A DNA stretch of 64,000 nt from Thermaerobacter sp. FW80 (GCF_004634385.1 NZ_CP037895.1:2083245-2147244); one strand, 5' to 3'. Numbered from the stretch's first letter, positions 24,245 to 35,413 are shown. A program made the numbers and translations. Notes: generated by a model from the letters alone, not told the origin.

Positions 24245-27200
24245 GCTGGCTCGCAAGCTGGGTGTGCAGAGCAAGGAGATCCTGCGCATCCTGCACGACG
24301 AGCTGAACATCGACATCCAGAACCACATGAGCACGATCAACGACCAGGTGGCGCGCCGGATCACCCAGATTCTGCGCGGCGACTCCGGGCCCGCGGGGCA
24401 GTCGGGTGGATCGGGTCCGACCGGCGGCGCCGCCTCGCGGTCGGCCGGTGGCGCGGGGGGACGGGACGGCGCCCGCGGGGGCGCCGACGTCGCGGGCGCC
24501 CGGACCGCGCCGTCGGGCGGTGGACGGGAGCCGGGGCGCGCCGGGGCGTCTGGCGGCCCGGGAGCGGCGGCGACCGGCCGGCCCGCGGCCGGCGGGTCGG
24601 CGGCGGCCGGCGCCCGCGCCGGCCAAGGACCGAAGGCCGGGGCCGCCGGCGCCGAGAGCCCACGAGCGGCGGCGCCAACCAACGGGGCCCCCGGGCGGTC
24701 CGCGGCGGCGGACCGCCCGGGCGGATCGGCGGCCCGCCCCGCGATGGGCGCGGGCGATGGTGCCCGCCGCGGTCCCGCCGGGGGCCCCGCGACGGCGGCC
24801 AACGGTGCGGGTACGGGGAAGCAGGCCGGCCGCACCGGCGAGGCCGGCGCCGCCCCGCGCCCGGCGCCGGGGGCGGCGGGGGCGCGGCCGGGAGGCGCCC
24901 CCGCCCCCCAGGGACCCCAGGCCCCGGGGGCGGCGGGTGGCGCGCGCCCGGGCGCGCCGGCGCCCGGCGCGCCCGGGCGGAGCGCCCCGGCCGGGGCCGG
25001 CGCCCGGGGCGGCCAGGGTGCCCCGGCGCCGGCGGGCCGTGGCGGGCCGGCTGCGGCCGGTGGTGGCGGTGCGGGGGCGTCCGGCACGCCGCGGCGTGAG
25101 GAGCGCCGGGGCGACCGGGCCGCCCCGCGGCCCGGTCGCCCCGGGGACGGCCGTCCGGCCGGCGGCGGCCGGCCGGACAGCCGGGGCGCCGGCCAGCCCC
25201 AGGGGCAGGGCCGGCCCGCGGGACAGGGCCAGGGCCGGCCGGGCGGGGCCGGGGGGCCCCGCCCGGCCGGCGGCGCGGGGGCCCGCCCCGGCGCCGGCCG
25301 CGCCGGGGCGGGCCCGCGGCCGGGGGCTGGACGCCCCGGCGGGCCGCGGCCGGGGGGCGGGCGGCCCGGTGGGGGCTTCGCCCCGCCGCGGCCTGCGGGG
25401 CGTCCCGGCATGGCAGGGCGGCCCGGGGCCGGCCGTCCCGGCGGGGGTCCGGCCCGGCGGGGCGGCAAGCGCAAGGAGAAGGAGTACGTCCGCGACGAGC
25501 GGGACTTCCTGGACGAGGACGACGAGGGCAAGCTCTTCGGCGGCCGCAAGGAGGAGCGTCGGCGCCGTCGCGCCCAGGAGCAGGCCACCCACGAGATCCG
25601 GCACGGCTCGCGGGTGGGCGGTGAGGTCACGCTGACCGGCGCCGTCACCGTGGGGGCCTTCGCCGAACTCCTGGGCGTCACCCCGGCCCAGGTGATCCAG
25701 ACCCTGATCGGCATGGGGGTCATGGCCGCGATCAACCAGGAGATCGACGCCTCGGTGGCGGCCAAGGTGGCGGAGAAGTTCGGCTTCACCGTCAAGATCC
25801 AGGAGCCCGAGCCCGAGCTGGTCAAGAAGCCCGAGCCGGCGGCGGAGGAGGACGACGCGTCCCAGCTCCAGCCGCGCTGGCCGGTGGTCACGGTGCTGGG
25901 CCACGTCGACCACGGCAAGACCTCGTTGCTCGACCGGATCCGCCAGACGCGGGTCACCGACCAGGAGGCGGGCGGCATCACCCAGCACATCGGCGCCTCG
26001 GTGGTGGAGGTCGGCGACAAGAAGATCGTCTTCCTCGACACGCCGGGCCACGAGGCGTTCACCGCCCTGCGCGCCCGGGGCGCCCAGGTGACGGACATCG
26101 CGGTGCTGGTGGTGGCGGCGGACGACGGCGTCATGCCCCAGACGGTGGAGGCCATCAACCACGCCCGGGCGGCGGGCGTGCCCATCGTGGTGGCCATCAC
26201 CAAGGTCGACAAGCCGGAGGCCAACCCCGAGCGCGTGCGCCAGCAGCTGACGGAGTTCAACCTGGTGCCGGAGGAGTGGGGCGGCGACACCGTCATGGTC
26301 GAGGTCTCCGCCCACACCGGCCAGGGGATCCAGGAGCTGCTGGAGATGATCCTGCTGGTGGCGGAGCTGCAGGAGCTGAAGGCCAACCCCAACCGACCCG
26401 CGCGCGGCACGGTGATCGAGGCCAAGCTGGAGCGCGGCCGGGGGCCGGTGGCCACGGTCCTGGTGCAGAACGGGACCCTGCGGGTGGGGGACGCCTTCGT
26501 CTGCGGGACGACCTACGGCCGGGTGCGCGCCCTGTTCGACGACCGCGGCCGCCCGCTCCAGGAGGCCGGCCCCTCCACGCCCGTCGAGGTGCTGGGCGCC
26601 TCCGAGGTGCCCGAGGCCGGCGACCGCCTGGAGGTGGTGGCCGACGAGCGCGAGGCCCGGGAGATCGCCGAACGGCGCCAGGAGGAGCGGCGGCAGGAGG
26701 AGTTGCGGGTGGCCCGCGGCCTGACCCTGGAGCAGTTCGCCCAGCAGGCGGCCGGGGAGGCGGGCGAGCGGGAGCTGCGGTTGGTGGTCAAGGCCGACGT
26801 GCAGGGGTCGCTGGACGCCCTGGTGCCCGCCCTGGAGCGCCTCTCCACCGACGAGGCCTACGTGCGGGTGCTGCACACGGGCCTCGGCGCCATCAGCGAG
26901 TCCGACGTGATGCTGGCGGCGGCCTCGCGGGCGATCGTCATCGGGTTCAACGTGCGCCCCGACGCCAACGCGCGGCGGGCGGCGGACCGGGAGAACGTGG
27001 AGATCCGGACGTACCGGGTGATCTACGAGCTCCTGGACGACGTGAAGAAGGCGTTGCAGGGCCTGCTCAAGCCCGAGGTGCGCGAGGTCGTCGTCGGCCA
27101 GGCGGAGGTGCGGGCCACCTTCAAGGTGCCGGGCGTGGGCACGGTGGCGGGGTGCTACGTCACCGACGGCAAGATCGCCCGCAACGCGCGGGTGCGGGTC

Positions 27201-27380
27201 ATCCGCGACGGCACCGTGATCTACGAGGGGCGCATCGCCTCCCTGAAGCGGTTCAAGGACGACGTGCGCGAGGTCGCCCAGGGGTACGAGTGCGGCGTCG
27301 GCATCGAGCGGTTCAACGACATCAAGGAGGGCGACGTGCTGGAGGTCTTCCAGGAGCAGGAGGTGGCCCGCGCCCTCTGA
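24210..27380 (+). CDS. infB: Translation initiation factor IF-2 with a giant Gly/Ala/Pro linker
   Basis: GTPase that brings initiator tRNA to the ribosome. 1056 residues from GTG 24210, whose product starts [21 protein letters not shown], the IF2 N-domain. Residues about 56-417 are a disordered Gly/Ala/Pro/Arg linker (more than a third of the protein). A second IF2-N-like domain ([21 protein letters not shown], about 475-520) precedes the G domain: GHVDHGKT (564-571), DTPGHEAF (about 610), TKVDKPEAN (about 664). Domains II-IV follow with [11 protein letters not shown] and [17 protein letters not shown]. Core and length of the folded parts are normal. Confidence 0.96.
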   Translation: MSRLSRSIRIYELARKLGVQSKEILRILHDELNIDIQNHMSTINDQVARRITQILRGDSGPAGQSGGSGPTGGAASRSAGGAGGRDGARGGADVAGARTAPSGGGREPGRAGASGGPGAAATGRPAAGGSAAAGARAGQGPKAGAAGAESPRAAAPTNGAPGRSAAADRPGGSAARPAMGAGDGARRGPAGGPATAANGAGTGKQAGRTGEAGAAPRPAPGAAGARPGGAPAPQGPQAPGAAGGARPGAPAPGAPGRSAPAGAGARGGQGAPAPAGRGGPAAAGGGGAGASGTPRREERRGDRAAPRPGRPGDGRPAGGGRPDSRGAGQPQGQGRPAGQGQGRPGGAGGPRPAGGAGARPGAGRAGAGPRPGAGRPGGPRPGGGRPGGGFAPPRPAGRPGMAGRPGAGRPGGGPARRGGKRKEKEYVRDERDFLDEDDEGKLFGGRKEERRRRRAQEQATHEIRHGSRVGGEVTLTGAVTVGAFAELLGVTPAQVIQTLIGMGVMAAINQEIDASVAAKVAEKFGFTVKIQEPEPELVKKPEPAAEEDDASQLQPRWPVVTVLGHVDHGKTSLLDRIRQTRVTDQEAGGITQHIGASVVEVGDKKIVFLDTPGHEAFTALRARGAQVTDIAVLVVAADDGVMPQTVEAINHARAAGVPIVVAITKVDKPEANPERVRQQLTEFNLVPEEWGGDTVMVEVSAHTGQGIQELLEMILLVAELQELKANPNRPARGTVIEAKLERGRGPVATVLVQNGTLRVGDAFVCGTTYGRVRALFDDRGRPLQEAGPSTPVEVLGASEVPEAGDRLEVVADEREAREIAERRQEERRQEELRVARGLTLEQFAQQAAGEAGERELRLVVKADVQGSLDALVPALERLSTDEAYVRVLHTGLGAISESDVMLAAASRAIVIGFNVRPDANARRAADRENVEIRTYRVIYELLDDVKKALQGLLKPEVREVVVGQAEVRATFKVPGVGTVAGCYVTDGKIARNARVRVIRDGTVIYEGRIASLKRFKDDVREVAQGYECGVGIERFNDIKEGDVLEVFQEQEVARAL

Positions 27381-27870
27381 GGCGCGCCCGGGCGGGCGGC
27401 GAGAACACGGGTCTGCTTCCCGGGATGCCACCGGAAGGCGCGGCGCCGGGACGGGCCGCCCGCCCCGGCGGCCCGGTGCCCCGGGGCCGGCCGGGGCGGC
27501 GCCGGCGCGGGGCGCCGCCCCGGCGCCGAGACGACCAAGGCGTACTGGTGGCGCCCCGCGAGCGCCCGGGCCCGGGCCGCAGGGTGCGCGGGCGCCCCTG
27601 GGCCGCCGGGGCGGGGTGCCCTGGAGTGACCGGGGTCAGGGGGGCGTGGCCGCGCGACGCCCCGGAGCCCAGCCGATGGGGGGACGCCCGGGAGCCCAGC
27701 CCAGGGGGGCCCGACGCCCTCGGGCGCGCGCCCGGCCCACGGGTCGCGGCACCCCGCGTGCCGCGGCCGCGGCACGCGGGGCCCCCCCGATGGCCGGCGC
27801 GCGGCGCCCGCCATGGCCCCGGTCGACCGGCGCGTGACCCCGCCGAGACGGCGGGCCGGGAGGTGGCGGC
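27381..27870. other. infB-ylxP spacer with a 30-bp perfect palindrome
   Basis: 490 bp without a supported gene. At 27752-27781 CCCCGCGTGCCGCGG is followed at once by its exact reverse complement (15-bp arms, no loop). Two direct copies of GGAGCCCAGCC lie shortly before it (about 27664 and 27690). Further hairpin-forming GC blocks follow the infB stop (27490-27525), but no T-run, so termination here, if any, is not classical. Confidence 0.6.
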
Positions 27871-28158
27871 ATGCCAGCCTTCGTTGGACTCTGCCGGGTG
27901 ACGCTGGCGGTTCCCGGCAGCACCTCCCTGAAGGACAAGCGGCGGGTGCTCCGCAGCATCCTGGACAGGCTGCGCCAGCGGTACGCCCTGGCGGTGGCGG
28001 AGGTCGGCGCCCAGGAGGCGTGGCAACGGGCGGAGGTCGCCTTCGCCTGCGTCAGCAGCGAGGCCCGCCGCTGTGAGGCCATCCTGGAGGAGTGCCTCCG
28101 CTGGCTGGAGACCCGATCGGACATCGAGCTGCTGGAGGTCGACAGGGAGATCCTCTGA
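27871..28158 (+). CDS. ylxP: DUF503 protein YlxP
   Basis: Conserved small protein of the infB-rbfA region; function not firmly established (DUF503). 95 residues from ATG 27871 behind GGGAGGTGGC. Family pattern visible: [41 protein letters not shown]...[13 protein letters not shown]. Position between infB and rbfA is the usual one. Confidence 0.92.
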   Translation: MPAFVGLCRVTLAVPGSTSLKDKRRVLRSILDRLRQRYALAVAEVGAQEAWQRAEVAFACVSSEARRCEAILEECLRWLETRSDIELLEVDREIL

Positions 28159-28483
28159 CGGGGTGCCGCGGGACCCTCTCGCCCCGCGGGATGTCGATCC
28201 CGCGCCGGCCGCGGGGGAGGGCTGGGGCGCGGGGGACCGGCCGCGGGAGGCGCCGGGCACGCGGCGCGGCCGGGGAGGCTCTGGCCGCGGGGGGCTCCGG
28301 GGCCGGCGCAGCGCCCCCCGGCGCGGGCGAGCCGTCCCCTCCCGCGGCCGGCGGGCGCGGCCTTGTCGCCCGGGGCGGGAGGGGTCCGTGGCCGCGATGC
28401 CCGCACGGTCATCCGGGCTGCCGCGTCCCGGCCGCATCCTGGGACGCGGCCCCGGGGAGGGCGGCGGTGGGGTGCGGCGGACC
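28159..28483 (+). other. 325-bp ylxP-rbfA spacer, nothing recognised
   Basis: GC-rich sequence, open in several frames but without supported starts; no AT-rich promoter island or T-run terminator is seen. Confidence 0.5.
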
Positions 28484-28990
28484 ATGCGGGGGCAGGTGAT
28501 GGGCGTGTCGGTGAAGCGCCGCGAACGGATCGCCGATGCCATCCAGGAGGCGCTGGCGGAGATCCTGCGTCGCGTCAAGGATCCGCGGGTGGGCATGGTG
28601 GGCGTGACCGGCGTCGAGCTCTCCCCCGACCTCCGTCACGCCAAGGTCCGCATCAGCGTCATCGGCGACGATGCGGCCCGCCAGCGGGCCATGGAGGGCC
28701 TCGAGCGGGCGCGCGGGTTCATCCGCTCGGAGTTGGGCCGCGCCGTCCGGCTGCGCCACGTGCCCGAGCTGGACTTCCGCCTCGACGAGTCGGCCGCCTA
28801 CAGCGTGCGCATCGCCCAGCTCCTGCGCCAGATTCGGGCCCAGGAGGCCGGAACGGCCCCGGCGGGTCCCGCGGGCGGTGCGGGCGGGGCGGAAGGGGAC
28901 CGCGAGGCGACGTCGGCGGGGTCCGGCGCCGGGGCCGGTGGGGCGGACGGCGGTGGCGAGGGACCGAGGGGGCAGGCGGATGGTCGGTGA
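28484..28990 (+). CDS. rbfA: 30S ribosome-binding factor A
   Basis: KH-fold factor for late 16S rRNA maturation. From ATG 28484 it is 168 residues; ATG 28499 is an alternative. Core: VKRRERIADAIQEALAEILRRVKDPRVGMVGVTGVELSPDLRHAKVRISV and LRHVPELDFRLDESAAYSVRIAQLL. The last 45 residues are a Gly/Ala/Glu tail. Its stop is followed within 14 bp by the nrnA start. Confidence 0.94.
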   Translation: MRGQVMGVSVKRRERIADAIQEALAEILRRVKDPRVGMVGVTGVELSPDLRHAKVRISVIGDDAARQRAMEGLERARGFIRSELGRAVRLRHVPELDFRLDESAAYSVRIAQLLRQIRAQEAGTAPAGPAGGAGGAEGDREATSAGSGAGAGGADGGGEGPRGQADGR

Positions 28991-29003
28991 CCGGGGAGGC
29001 GCC

Positions 29004-30278
29004 ATGGGACCGGAGGGGGCTCGCGGGACGGCGGCGGGCGGGTCGGCCGGCCCGGCCGGCGAGGGCGGCCCGGAGGCGGTCGTCGGGCGCCACCCGGTCG
29101 GCGGCCGCCCTGATCCCCACACCCCGTCGCCGGCTGCCGTGCCCCCTCCAGGGGAGCGGCCGGTGACGGCGGCCGGGGCGGGCGCCGCGGCCGCGGCTGG
29201 CGAGGGCGGGGGCGGTGCCGACGTCCCGCCGGGGGACGGCGGGTTCGCCCAGGTGGTGGCGGCCCTCCGGGCCGGGCGCCGGTTCGCCCTCTTCCTCCAC
29301 CTCTCGCCCGACGGCGACAGCATCGGTTCCACCCTCGCCCTGGGACTCGCCCTGGAGCGGCTGGGCAAGCGGACGATCTGGGTGGGGGCGGACCTGCCCG
29401 GGGAGGCCTACCGATTCCTGCCCGGCGGCGACCGCTTCCGCCTGTGGAACGAGGTGGAGGAGGACTGGTCGCAGTACGACGCGGCCATCCTCCTCGACTG
29501 TGCCGACCTGGACCGCGTCGGCCCGGCGCGGTCGGCCATCGAGCGCATCGGCCGGATCATCAACGTGGACCACCACCCCTCCAACCGCCGGTACGGCGAC
29601 GTCAACTACATCGAACCCTCGGCGGCCGCGGTGGGGGAGATCACCGCGCGCCTGATCGACGCGCTGGGGGTGCCCCTGGACGCCGCCATGGCGTACGGGA
29701 TCTACACGGCGATCCTGACGGACACCGGCTCGTTCCAGTACGAGAACACCCGGCCCGAGACGCTGCGGCTGGCGGCGCGGCTGCTGGAGCTGGGCGTCGA
29801 GCCCCAGCGGGTGGCCCAGTCGGTCTTCGAGCAGCGGCCGCTGCGGGTGCTGCGGCTGCTGCGGGAGGCGCTGGGGACGCTGGAGGTGGGGGCCGGGGGT
29901 CGCCTGGCCTGGATGACCGTCTCCCGCGCCATGATGGACAGGGTCGGCGCCCAGCGCGGCGACACCGAGGGCTTCGTCAACTACCCGCGTTCCCTGGCCG
30001 GCGTGGAGGTCGCCCTGCTCTTCGTCGAGGAGCCCGACGGGCGGGTGCGCGTCAGCTGGCGCTCGAACCACGAGGTGGACGTCAGCCAGCTGGCCGCCCG
30101 CTTCGGCGGCGGGGGGCACGCCCGGGCGGCGGGGTGCACCCTGCCGGGTCCCCTGGACAAGGTGCGGGTGCAGGTGCTGCGGGACGTGGTGCGCCATCTG
30201 GAGGAACGGGCCGCATCCGGCGGTCCGGCGCCCGACGCCGGCCGCGGCGGGGTCGCCGGGCGGGAGGAGCGGCCGTGA
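29004..30278 (+). CDS. nrnA: DHH/DHHA1 phosphoesterase, NrnA-type oligoribonuclease/pAp phosphatase
   Basis: Degrades nano-RNAs and 3'-phosphoadenosine 5'-phosphate. Motifs: HLSPDGDSIGSTLALG, LLDCADLDRVG, the DHH signature VDHHPSN, TDTGSFQYENT and the DHHA1 GGGGHARAAG near the end. The ATG at 29004 follows GGGGAGG and adds about 50 low-complexity residues; GTG 29163 (AGGGGAG upstream) would start closer to the fold and is a good alternative. The stop shares GTGA with truB. rbfA-nrnA-truB is a common Firmicute order. Confidence 0.92.
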   Translation: MGPEGARGTAAGGSAGPAGEGGPEAVVGRHPVGGRPDPHTPSPAAVPPPGERPVTAAGAGAAAAAGEGGGGADVPPGDGGFAQVVAALRAGRRFALFLHLSPDGDSIGSTLALGLALERLGKRTIWVGADLPGEAYRFLPGGDRFRLWNEVEEDWSQYDAAILLDCADLDRVGPARSAIERIGRIINVDHHPSNRRYGDVNYIEPSAAAVGEITARLIDALGVPLDAAMAYGIYTAILTDTGSFQYENTRPETLRLAARLLELGVEPQRVAQSVFEQRPLRVLRLLREALGTLEVGAGGRLAWMTVSRAMMDRVGAQRGDTEGFVNYPRSLAGVEVALLFVEEPDGRVRVSWRSNHEVDVSQLAARFGGGGHARAAGCTLPGPLDKVRVQVLRDVVRHLEERAASGGPAPDAGRGGVAGREERP

Positions 30279-31348
30279 CCGCCGGGCGCGGAGCGGCGGG
30301 CGGCGTCCGGCGCCCCCGTGCCGCGACGCCGATCGAGGGGATCGTCCCGGTGCTCAAGCCGCCGGGCATGACCTCCCACGACGTGGTGGACGCGTGCCGG
30401 CGGCTCTTCGGGATCCGCCGCGTCGGCCACGCGGGGACCCTGGACCCCGCCGCCGCCGGCGTGCTGGTGGTGTGCCTGGGGACGGCCACGCGGCTCGCCG
30501 AGTACCTGAGCGACGCCGTCAAGGCGTACCGCGCCGAGATCTGGCTCGGCGTGGGCACGGACAGCCACGACAGCGAGGGACGGCTGACGGACCGGCGGCC
30601 GGCGCCGGCTGCGGACCCGGGCCTCGACGAGGGCCGCCTGCGGGCGGCGCTGGACCGCCGCCGGGGACCGCAGCTGCAGGTGCCGCCGGCGGTGTCGGCG
30701 GTCCACCAGCAGGGGGAGCGGGCCTACCGGCGCCATCGCCAGGGCCGGTCGGTGGCGCTCCCGCCCCGACCGGTGACCATCCACCGCCTGGAGCTCCGGG
30801 CCTGGTGGCCGGGCCCCTTCCCGCGCCTGCTGGTGGATGTGGTCTGCAGCAAGGGCACCTACGTGCGCGCCCTGGCCCGGGACCTGGGTGCCGACCTGGG
30901 CCGGCCGGCCACGCTGGCGGCTCTGATCCGGACCGCCCAGGGGCCCTTCGCGCTGGCGGACGCCGTCACCCTGGAGGACCTGGGCCGGGCCCTGGCGGCG
31001 GGCGAGGGACGCCGCCTCGTGGTGCCGCCCGCGCGAGCCCTGGCCTTCCTGCCCGCCTGGGTGCTGGACGACGCCGACGCCCGGCGGGTGGCCCACGGCG
31101 GCCGGCCGCGGCCCCGCCCCCACCCCTGGGACGAACCGGCCGACCGGTCCGTCCTGGAGGCCGTGGCGGCGGGCGACGCCGGGGCCCCGGCCGCCAGGGC
31201 AGGGGCGCCGGGCGGGCGGGTGCGCTTGCTGGACGAGGGCGGCCGCTTGCTGGCCGTGGCCCGGCTGGAGCGCGAGGACGCCGGCTGGCGGGCGATCCCC
31301 GAGCGGGTGCTGGGCGGCGGGGCCGGTTCGTCCGCGCGACGAGACTAG
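30275..31348 (+). CDS. truB: tRNA pseudouridine-55 synthase
   Basis: Makes pseudouridine 55 in the T-loop of tRNAs. 357 residues from GTG 30275 (GGGAGGAG upstream). Signatures: GIVPVLKPPGMTSHDVVDACRR, the catalytic-Asp motif GHAGTLDPAAAGVLVVCLG, and CSKGTYVRALARDLGADLG. The C-terminal 80 residues are loosely conserved and hold two copies, in opposite orientation, of the 11-mer CCGGTTCGTCC (31129-31139 and 31323-31333). Confidence 0.95.
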   Translation: MTAGRGAAGGVRRPRAATPIEGIVPVLKPPGMTSHDVVDACRRLFGIRRVGHAGTLDPAAAGVLVVCLGTATRLAEYLSDAVKAYRAEIWLGVGTDSHDSEGRLTDRRPAPAADPGLDEGRLRAALDRRRGPQLQVPPAVSAVHQQGERAYRRHRQGRSVALPPRPVTIHRLELRAWWPGPFPRLLVDVVCSKGTYVRALARDLGADLGRPATLAALIRTAQGPFALADAVTLEDLGRALAAGEGRRLVVPPARALAFLPAWVLDDADARRVAHGGRPRPRPHPWDEPADRSVLEAVAAGDAGAPAARAGAPGGRVRLLDEGGRLLAVARLEREDAGWRAIPERVLGGGAGSSARRD

Positions 31349-31358
31349 GGGAGAGGGC

Positions 31359-32327
31359 ATGGAGATCGTCCACGGCATCGAGAACTGGTCGCCGTCGGGG
31401 CCGACGTGCGTCGCCATCGGCACCTTCGACGGCGTGCACCGGGGTCACCAGGCCCTGCTGCGCGGTGCCGTCGCCGCCGCCCGCGCTCAGCACGCCGTGG
31501 CGGTGGCGCTGACCTTCGACCCGCACCCGCTGGCCGTCCTGGCCCCCCAGCGCCTGCCGCCGCTCCTCGGCACGCTGGAGGACCGGCTGGCCCTGTTCGC
31601 GGCCCTGGGCGTGGATCGCGCCCTGGTGGCGCGGTTCGACCGGAACCTGGCGCGCACCACCGCCGAGGCGTTCACCCGCGACGTGCTGGCGGGCCGCCTC
31701 CAGGCGCGGGCGGTGTTCGTCGGGTACAACTTCCGCTTCGGCCGCGACGGCGCCGGCACCCCCGCCGACCTGGAGCGGTGGGGCCGGCGGTGGGGCTTCT
31801 GGACCCATGTGGTGCCGCCGGTGCGCATCGGCCGTCAGGCCGTCTCCAGCAGCTGGATCCGCGGCGCCCTGGAGATGGGCGAGGTGGAGGCCGCCGCCCA
31901 GGGGCTGGACCGCCTCTACTCGGTGACGGGCCGGGTGATCCGGGGCGCGGGGCGCGGCGCCAGCCTGGGATTCCCCACGGCGAACCTGGAGGTGCCGGCG
32001 GGGCTGGCCCTGCCGGCCCCGGGGGTCTACGCCGTGTGGGTGCGGGTGGGCGGGGCGCTGCATCGCGGGGTGGCCAACTTGGGGCGCCGGCCGACCTTCG
32101 GCGGCGGCGAGCTGCGCCTGGAGGTCCACCTGCTGGACGTGGCCGTCCCGCTCTACGGGCAGCGGATCCGGGTGGGCTTCGTGCGCCGGCTGCGGGAGGA
32201 GCGGCGCTTCGCGGGGCCTGCACAGCTGGCGGAGCAGATCCGTCGCGACGTGGCCGCCGCCCGCCAGATCCTGCAGGAGCCGCCGACGGCGGACCCGCTG
32301 CTGGGCGCGGCGACGCCGGGCGACTAG
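31359..32327 (+). CDS. ribF: Bifunctional riboflavin kinase / FAD synthetase
   Basis: Converts riboflavin to FMN and then FAD. 322 residues from ATG 31359, preceded by GGGGAGAGGG. N-terminal adenylyltransferase domain: [55 protein letters not shown]-terminal kinase domain: [41 protein letters not shown]. Located between truB and rpsO as in B. subtilis. Confidence 0.96.
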   Translation: MEIVHGIENWSPSGPTCVAIGTFDGVHRGHQALLRGAVAAARAQHAVAVALTFDPHPLAVLAPQRLPPLLGTLEDRLALFAALGVDRALVARFDRNLARTTAEAFTRDVLAGRLQARAVFVGYNFRFGRDGAGTPADLERWGRRWGFWTHVVPPVRIGRQAVSSSWIRGALEMGEVEAAAQGLDRLYSVTGRVIRGAGRGASLGFPTANLEVPAGLALPAPGVYAVWVRVGGALHRGVANLGRRPTFGGGELRLEVHLLDVAVPLYGQRIRVGFVRRLREERRFAGPAQLAEQIRRDVAAARQILQEPPTADPLLGAATPGD

Positions 32328-32673
32328 CGGGCCCGCGCCGGGCGGCGCGTCCCGCGGTCCCGGTGGGCGGCGGGCGGGCCGGCGCGCCCCCGCGACCCCG
32401 GTCCGTGGCGGGACCGGCGCGGCCCCGCGATCCCGGTCAGCGGGCGGCGGATGGGCGGGCGCGCCCGTGGGTGCCGGCCCCGTTTGCCAACGGCGCCGGA
32501 CCGCTGTTACAATCGTTTCGACCTGGAGGCGGGTGCGACCGTCCTGCGGCCCTGGGCGGGGCGGTCCGACCCGGATCGGGCCTGCGGCGGCGATCCCCCG
32601 GCGAGGCCGGCCGTTCCTCCGGCGGCGGCGTGGCCGGGCGGGGATGCCGGGGCCCTTTGAAGGAGGAGCCGCG
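32328..32673 (+). promoter_or_regulatory. rpsO promoter and leader region
   Basis: The first 150 bp are GC-rich filler. TTGCCA (32484-32489), an 18-bp spacer and TACAAT (32508-32513) form a good sigma-A promoter, giving a leader of about 155 nt. S15 autoregulates through its leader in several bacteria; no specific known S15 motif was identified here. Confidence 0.75.
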
Positions 32674-32943
32674 ATGGCGCTGAGCCAGGAGCGCAAGCAG
32701 CAGCTGATCAGGGAGTTCGCGCAGCACGAGCAGGACACCGGCTCGCCGGAGGTCCAGGTGGCGATCCTGACCGAGCGGATCAACGAGCTGACCGAGCACC
32801 TGCGCCGCCACAAGAAGGACCACCACTCGCGCCGCGGCCTGCTCAAGATGGTGGGGAAGCGGCGTCGCCTGCTGCAGTACCTGAAGCGTCGCGACGCCGA
32901 GCGGTACCAGGCCCTGATCACACGCCTGGGCCTGCGGCGCTGA
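32674..32943 (+). CDS. rpsO: 30S ribosomal protein S15
   Basis: Primary 16S rRNA binding protein. 89 residues, standard length, from ATG 32674 behind AAGGAGGAG. Family signatures: [55 protein letters not shown]. Own promoter upstream and a hairpin terminator downstream. Confidence 0.98.
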   Translation: MALSQERKQQLIREFAQHEQDTGSPEVQVAILTERINELTEHLRRHKKDHHSRRGLLKMVGKRRRLLQYLKRRDAERYQALITRLGLRR

Positions 32944-32950
32944 GTTCGTC

Positions 32951-32984
32951 GGCGAGAGCGGGCGCGCCGCCCGCTCTCGCCTTT
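32951..32984 (+). terminator. Terminator between rpsO and pnp
   Basis: GGCGAGAGCGGGC (32951-32963) pairs perfectly with GCCCGCTCTCGCC (32969-32981), loop GCGCC, followed by only TTT. The weak T-run suggests partial read-through into pnp, which has no promoter-like sequence of its own. Confidence 0.75.
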
Positions 32985-33012
32985 GTCGGGAGGGAGGGCC
33001 AGAAGGCAGGCG

Positions 33013-35262
33013 ATGGAGAGCCACGCAACGGAGGTCAAGAAGGTCTTCCGCACCGAGCTGGCCGGCCGCCCGCTGGTGGTGGAGATCGGGCAGCTGGCCC
33101 AGCAGGCCAACGGCAGCGCCCTGGTGCGCTACGGCGATACGGTGATCCTGGCCACGGCGACGGCCTCCAAGGAGCCGCGCCAGGGCATCGACTTCTTCCC
33201 GCCGCGGGTGGACTGGGAGGAGCGGCTGTACGCGGCCGGACGCATCCCGGGCTCCTTCTTCCGCCGCGAGGGCAAGCCCAGCGAGCGCGCCATCCTCTCG
33301 GGGCGGCTGACGGACCGGCCGCTGCGGCCCCTGTTCCCCAAGGGGTACCGCAACGAGGTGCAGATCATCGTCACCACCCTGTCCTACGACGACGACTGCT
33401 CGCCGGAGATCGCCGGCATCATCGGCGCGTCGGTGGCGCTGGGCATCTCCGACATCCCCTGGAACGGCCCCGTGGGGGCCGTGGAGGTCGGGCTGCTGGA
33501 CGGGGAGCTGGTGATCAATCCCACCGCCGCCCAGCGGGAGCACAGCCGGCTGGACCTGACGGTGGCCGGGACCCGGGACGCCATCAACATGGTGGAGGCC
33601 GGCGCCCACCAGGTGCCGGAGGCCACCATCCTCGACGCCATCTTCCGCGGCCACGAGGAGATCCAGCGCCTGGTGGCGTTCCAGGAGGCCATCATCGCCC
33701 AGTGCGGCAAGCCCAAGGCGCAGCCGCCGCTCTACGAGCCCGATCCGGCCATCGCCGTGGCGGTGCGCACGCGGTACGCCGAGCGCCTGCGGGCGGCCAT
33801 CAACCACCCGGACAAGCAGGCCCGCGAGCAGGCGGTGGAGGAGGTCAAGAAGGCCGCCCTGGAGGAGCTGCTGGCCGAGTTTCCCGAGGGCGAGATGGAC
33901 ATCAAGCACGTGCTGGACGATGTGCTCAAGGAGATCGTGCGGCGGCAGATCCTGGAGGAGGGGATCCGCCCCGACGGCCGCCGGCCTGATGAGATCCGAC
34001 CCATCCACGTGGAGGTCGGCCTGTTGCCGCGGGCCCACGGCTCGGGCCTCTTCCAGCGCGGGCAGACCCAGGTGCTGACCGTCGCCTCCCTGGGCGCCCC
34101 CGGGGACCGGCAGATGCTGGACACCCTGGGCCAGATCGAGGAGTTCAAGCGATACATGCACCACTACAACTTCCCGCCCTACAGCACCGGCGAGGTGGCG
34201 CCGCTGCGGGCCCCGAGCCGGCGGGAGATCGGCCACGGCGCGTTGGCGGAGCGGGCACTGGTGCCGGTTCTTCCCGACGAGTTGGAGTTCCCCTACACCA
34301 TCCGGCTGGTCTCCGAGGTGCTCAGCTCCAACGGCTCCACCTCCATGGCCAGCACCTGCGGCAGCACCCTGGCGCTGATGGACGCCGGCGTGCCGATCAA
34401 GGCGCCGGTGGCCGGCGTGGCCATGGGCCTGATCAAGGAAGGCGACCGCTTCGTCGTGCTGACGGACATCCAGGGCATCGAGGACCAGCTGGGCGACATG
34501 GACTTCAAGGTCGCCGGCACCCGCGAGGGCGTCACGGCGATCCAGATGGACATCAAGATCGCCGGCGTCGACCGCGCGGTGCTGGAGAAGGCCCTGGAGC
34601 AGGCGCGGGTCGGGCGGCTCCACATCCTGGAGAAGATGCTGGCGGTCATCGACAAGCCGCGGCCCGAGCTGTCGCCCTACGCGCCGCGGATCATCATCAT
34701 GCAGATCCCGGTGGAGAAGATCCGCGAGGTCATCGGGCCCGGCGGCCGCATCGTCAACCGCATCGCCGACGAGTGCGGCGTCAAGATCGACATCGAGGAC
34801 GACGGCAAGGTCTACATCTCCGCCCAGACCCAGCAGGGCGGCCAGAAGGCCAAGGAGTGGATCGAGCAGATCGTCGCCGACGTGGAGGTGGGCAGCGTCT
34901 ACCTGGGCAAGGTGACGCGGCTCATGAGCTTCGGCGCCTTCGTCGAGATCCTGCCGGGGAAGGAAGGGCTCGTGCACGTGTCCCGGCTGGCGCCGCAGCG
35001 GGTGCCCAGGGTGGAGGACATGGTGCGCCCCGGGGACACCGTCCTGGTCAAGGTCGTCGAGATCGACGACCTCGGGCGGGTCAACCTCTCCCGCAAGGAC
35101 GCGCTGGCGGAGCAGCCGGAGAAGCGGCACATGGAGCAGTTGAGCGGACCCCGGGCCCACGACTTCGACCAGCCCGTGCCGGTGGGCGGTGGCCGCCGCG
35201 GTGCCGCGGGCCACAACGGGCGACCCGGCGGGCCGGGTCCCCGCGGGCGACGGCGCCGCTAG
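33013..35262 (+). CDS. pnp: Polyribonucleotide nucleotidyltransferase (PNPase)
   Basis: Phosphorolytic 3'-5' exoribonuclease of the mRNA decay machinery. 749 residues from ATG 33013. Two RNase PH domains (about 10-220 and 310-540; [62 protein letters not shown]), then KH ([17 protein letters not shown]) and S1 ([31 protein letters not shown]) domains, and a short basic Gly/Arg tail. RNase J, encoded 10 kb downstream, is the other main nuclease in the window. Confidence 0.97.
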   Translation: MESHATEVKKVFRTELAGRPLVVEIGQLAQQANGSALVRYGDTVILATATASKEPRQGIDFFPPRVDWEERLYAAGRIPGSFFRREGKPSERAILSGRLTDRPLRPLFPKGYRNEVQIIVTTLSYDDDCSPEIAGIIGASVALGISDIPWNGPVGAVEVGLLDGELVINPTAAQREHSRLDLTVAGTRDAINMVEAGAHQVPEATILDAIFRGHEEIQRLVAFQEAIIAQCGKPKAQPPLYEPDPAIAVAVRTRYAERLRAAINHPDKQAREQAVEEVKKAALEELLAEFPEGEMDIKHVLDDVLKEIVRRQILEEGIRPDGRRPDEIRPIHVEVGLLPRAHGSGLFQRGQTQVLTVASLGAPGDRQMLDTLGQIEEFKRYMHHYNFPPYSTGEVAPLRAPSRREIGHGALAERALVPVLPDELEFPYTIRLVSEVLSSNGSTSMASTCGSTLALMDAGVPIKAPVAGVAMGLIKEGDRFVVLTDIQGIEDQLGDMDFKVAGTREGVTAIQMDIKIAGVDRAVLEKALEQARVGRLHILEKMLAVIDKPRPELSPYAPRIIIMQIPVEKIREVIGPGGRIVNRIADECGVKIDIEDDGKVYISAQTQQGGQKAKEWIEQIVADVEVGSVYLGKVTRLMSFGAFVEILPGKEGLVHVSRLAPQRVPRVEDMVRPGDTVLVKVVEIDDLGRVNLSRKDALAEQPEKRHMEQLSGPRAHDFDQPVPVGGGRRGAAGHNGRPGGPGPRGRRRR

Positions 35263-35349
35263 GCACGGGATGGGCCGGGCCCGGCGCCGCCGGCGGGACG
35301 CGGCGGGCGCGGTGGCCCGGCGGCGGGAGGCCTCTCGGGGCGATGGGTG

Positions 35350-35375
35350 AAGCTTCCCTTGACGGGAAGCTTTTT
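35350..35375 (+). terminator. Terminator after pnp
   Basis: AAGCTTCCC (35350-35358) with GGGAAGCTT (35364-35372), loop TTGAC, running into TTTTT (35371-35375). Strong, AT-containing, and the best classical terminator in this half of the window. It separates rpsO-pnp from the M16 peptidase gene, whose start is 38 bp downstream. Confidence 0.85.
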
Positions 35376-35413
35376 CGTTGCCGGACACGGCCACGCGGCG
35401 AGGAGGGCTTGGC

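Noticed and set aside
32983-33012. TTG start of pnp at 32983
   Set aside because: It is inside the terminator tail without a ribosome site; ATG 33013 gives the family N-terminus.
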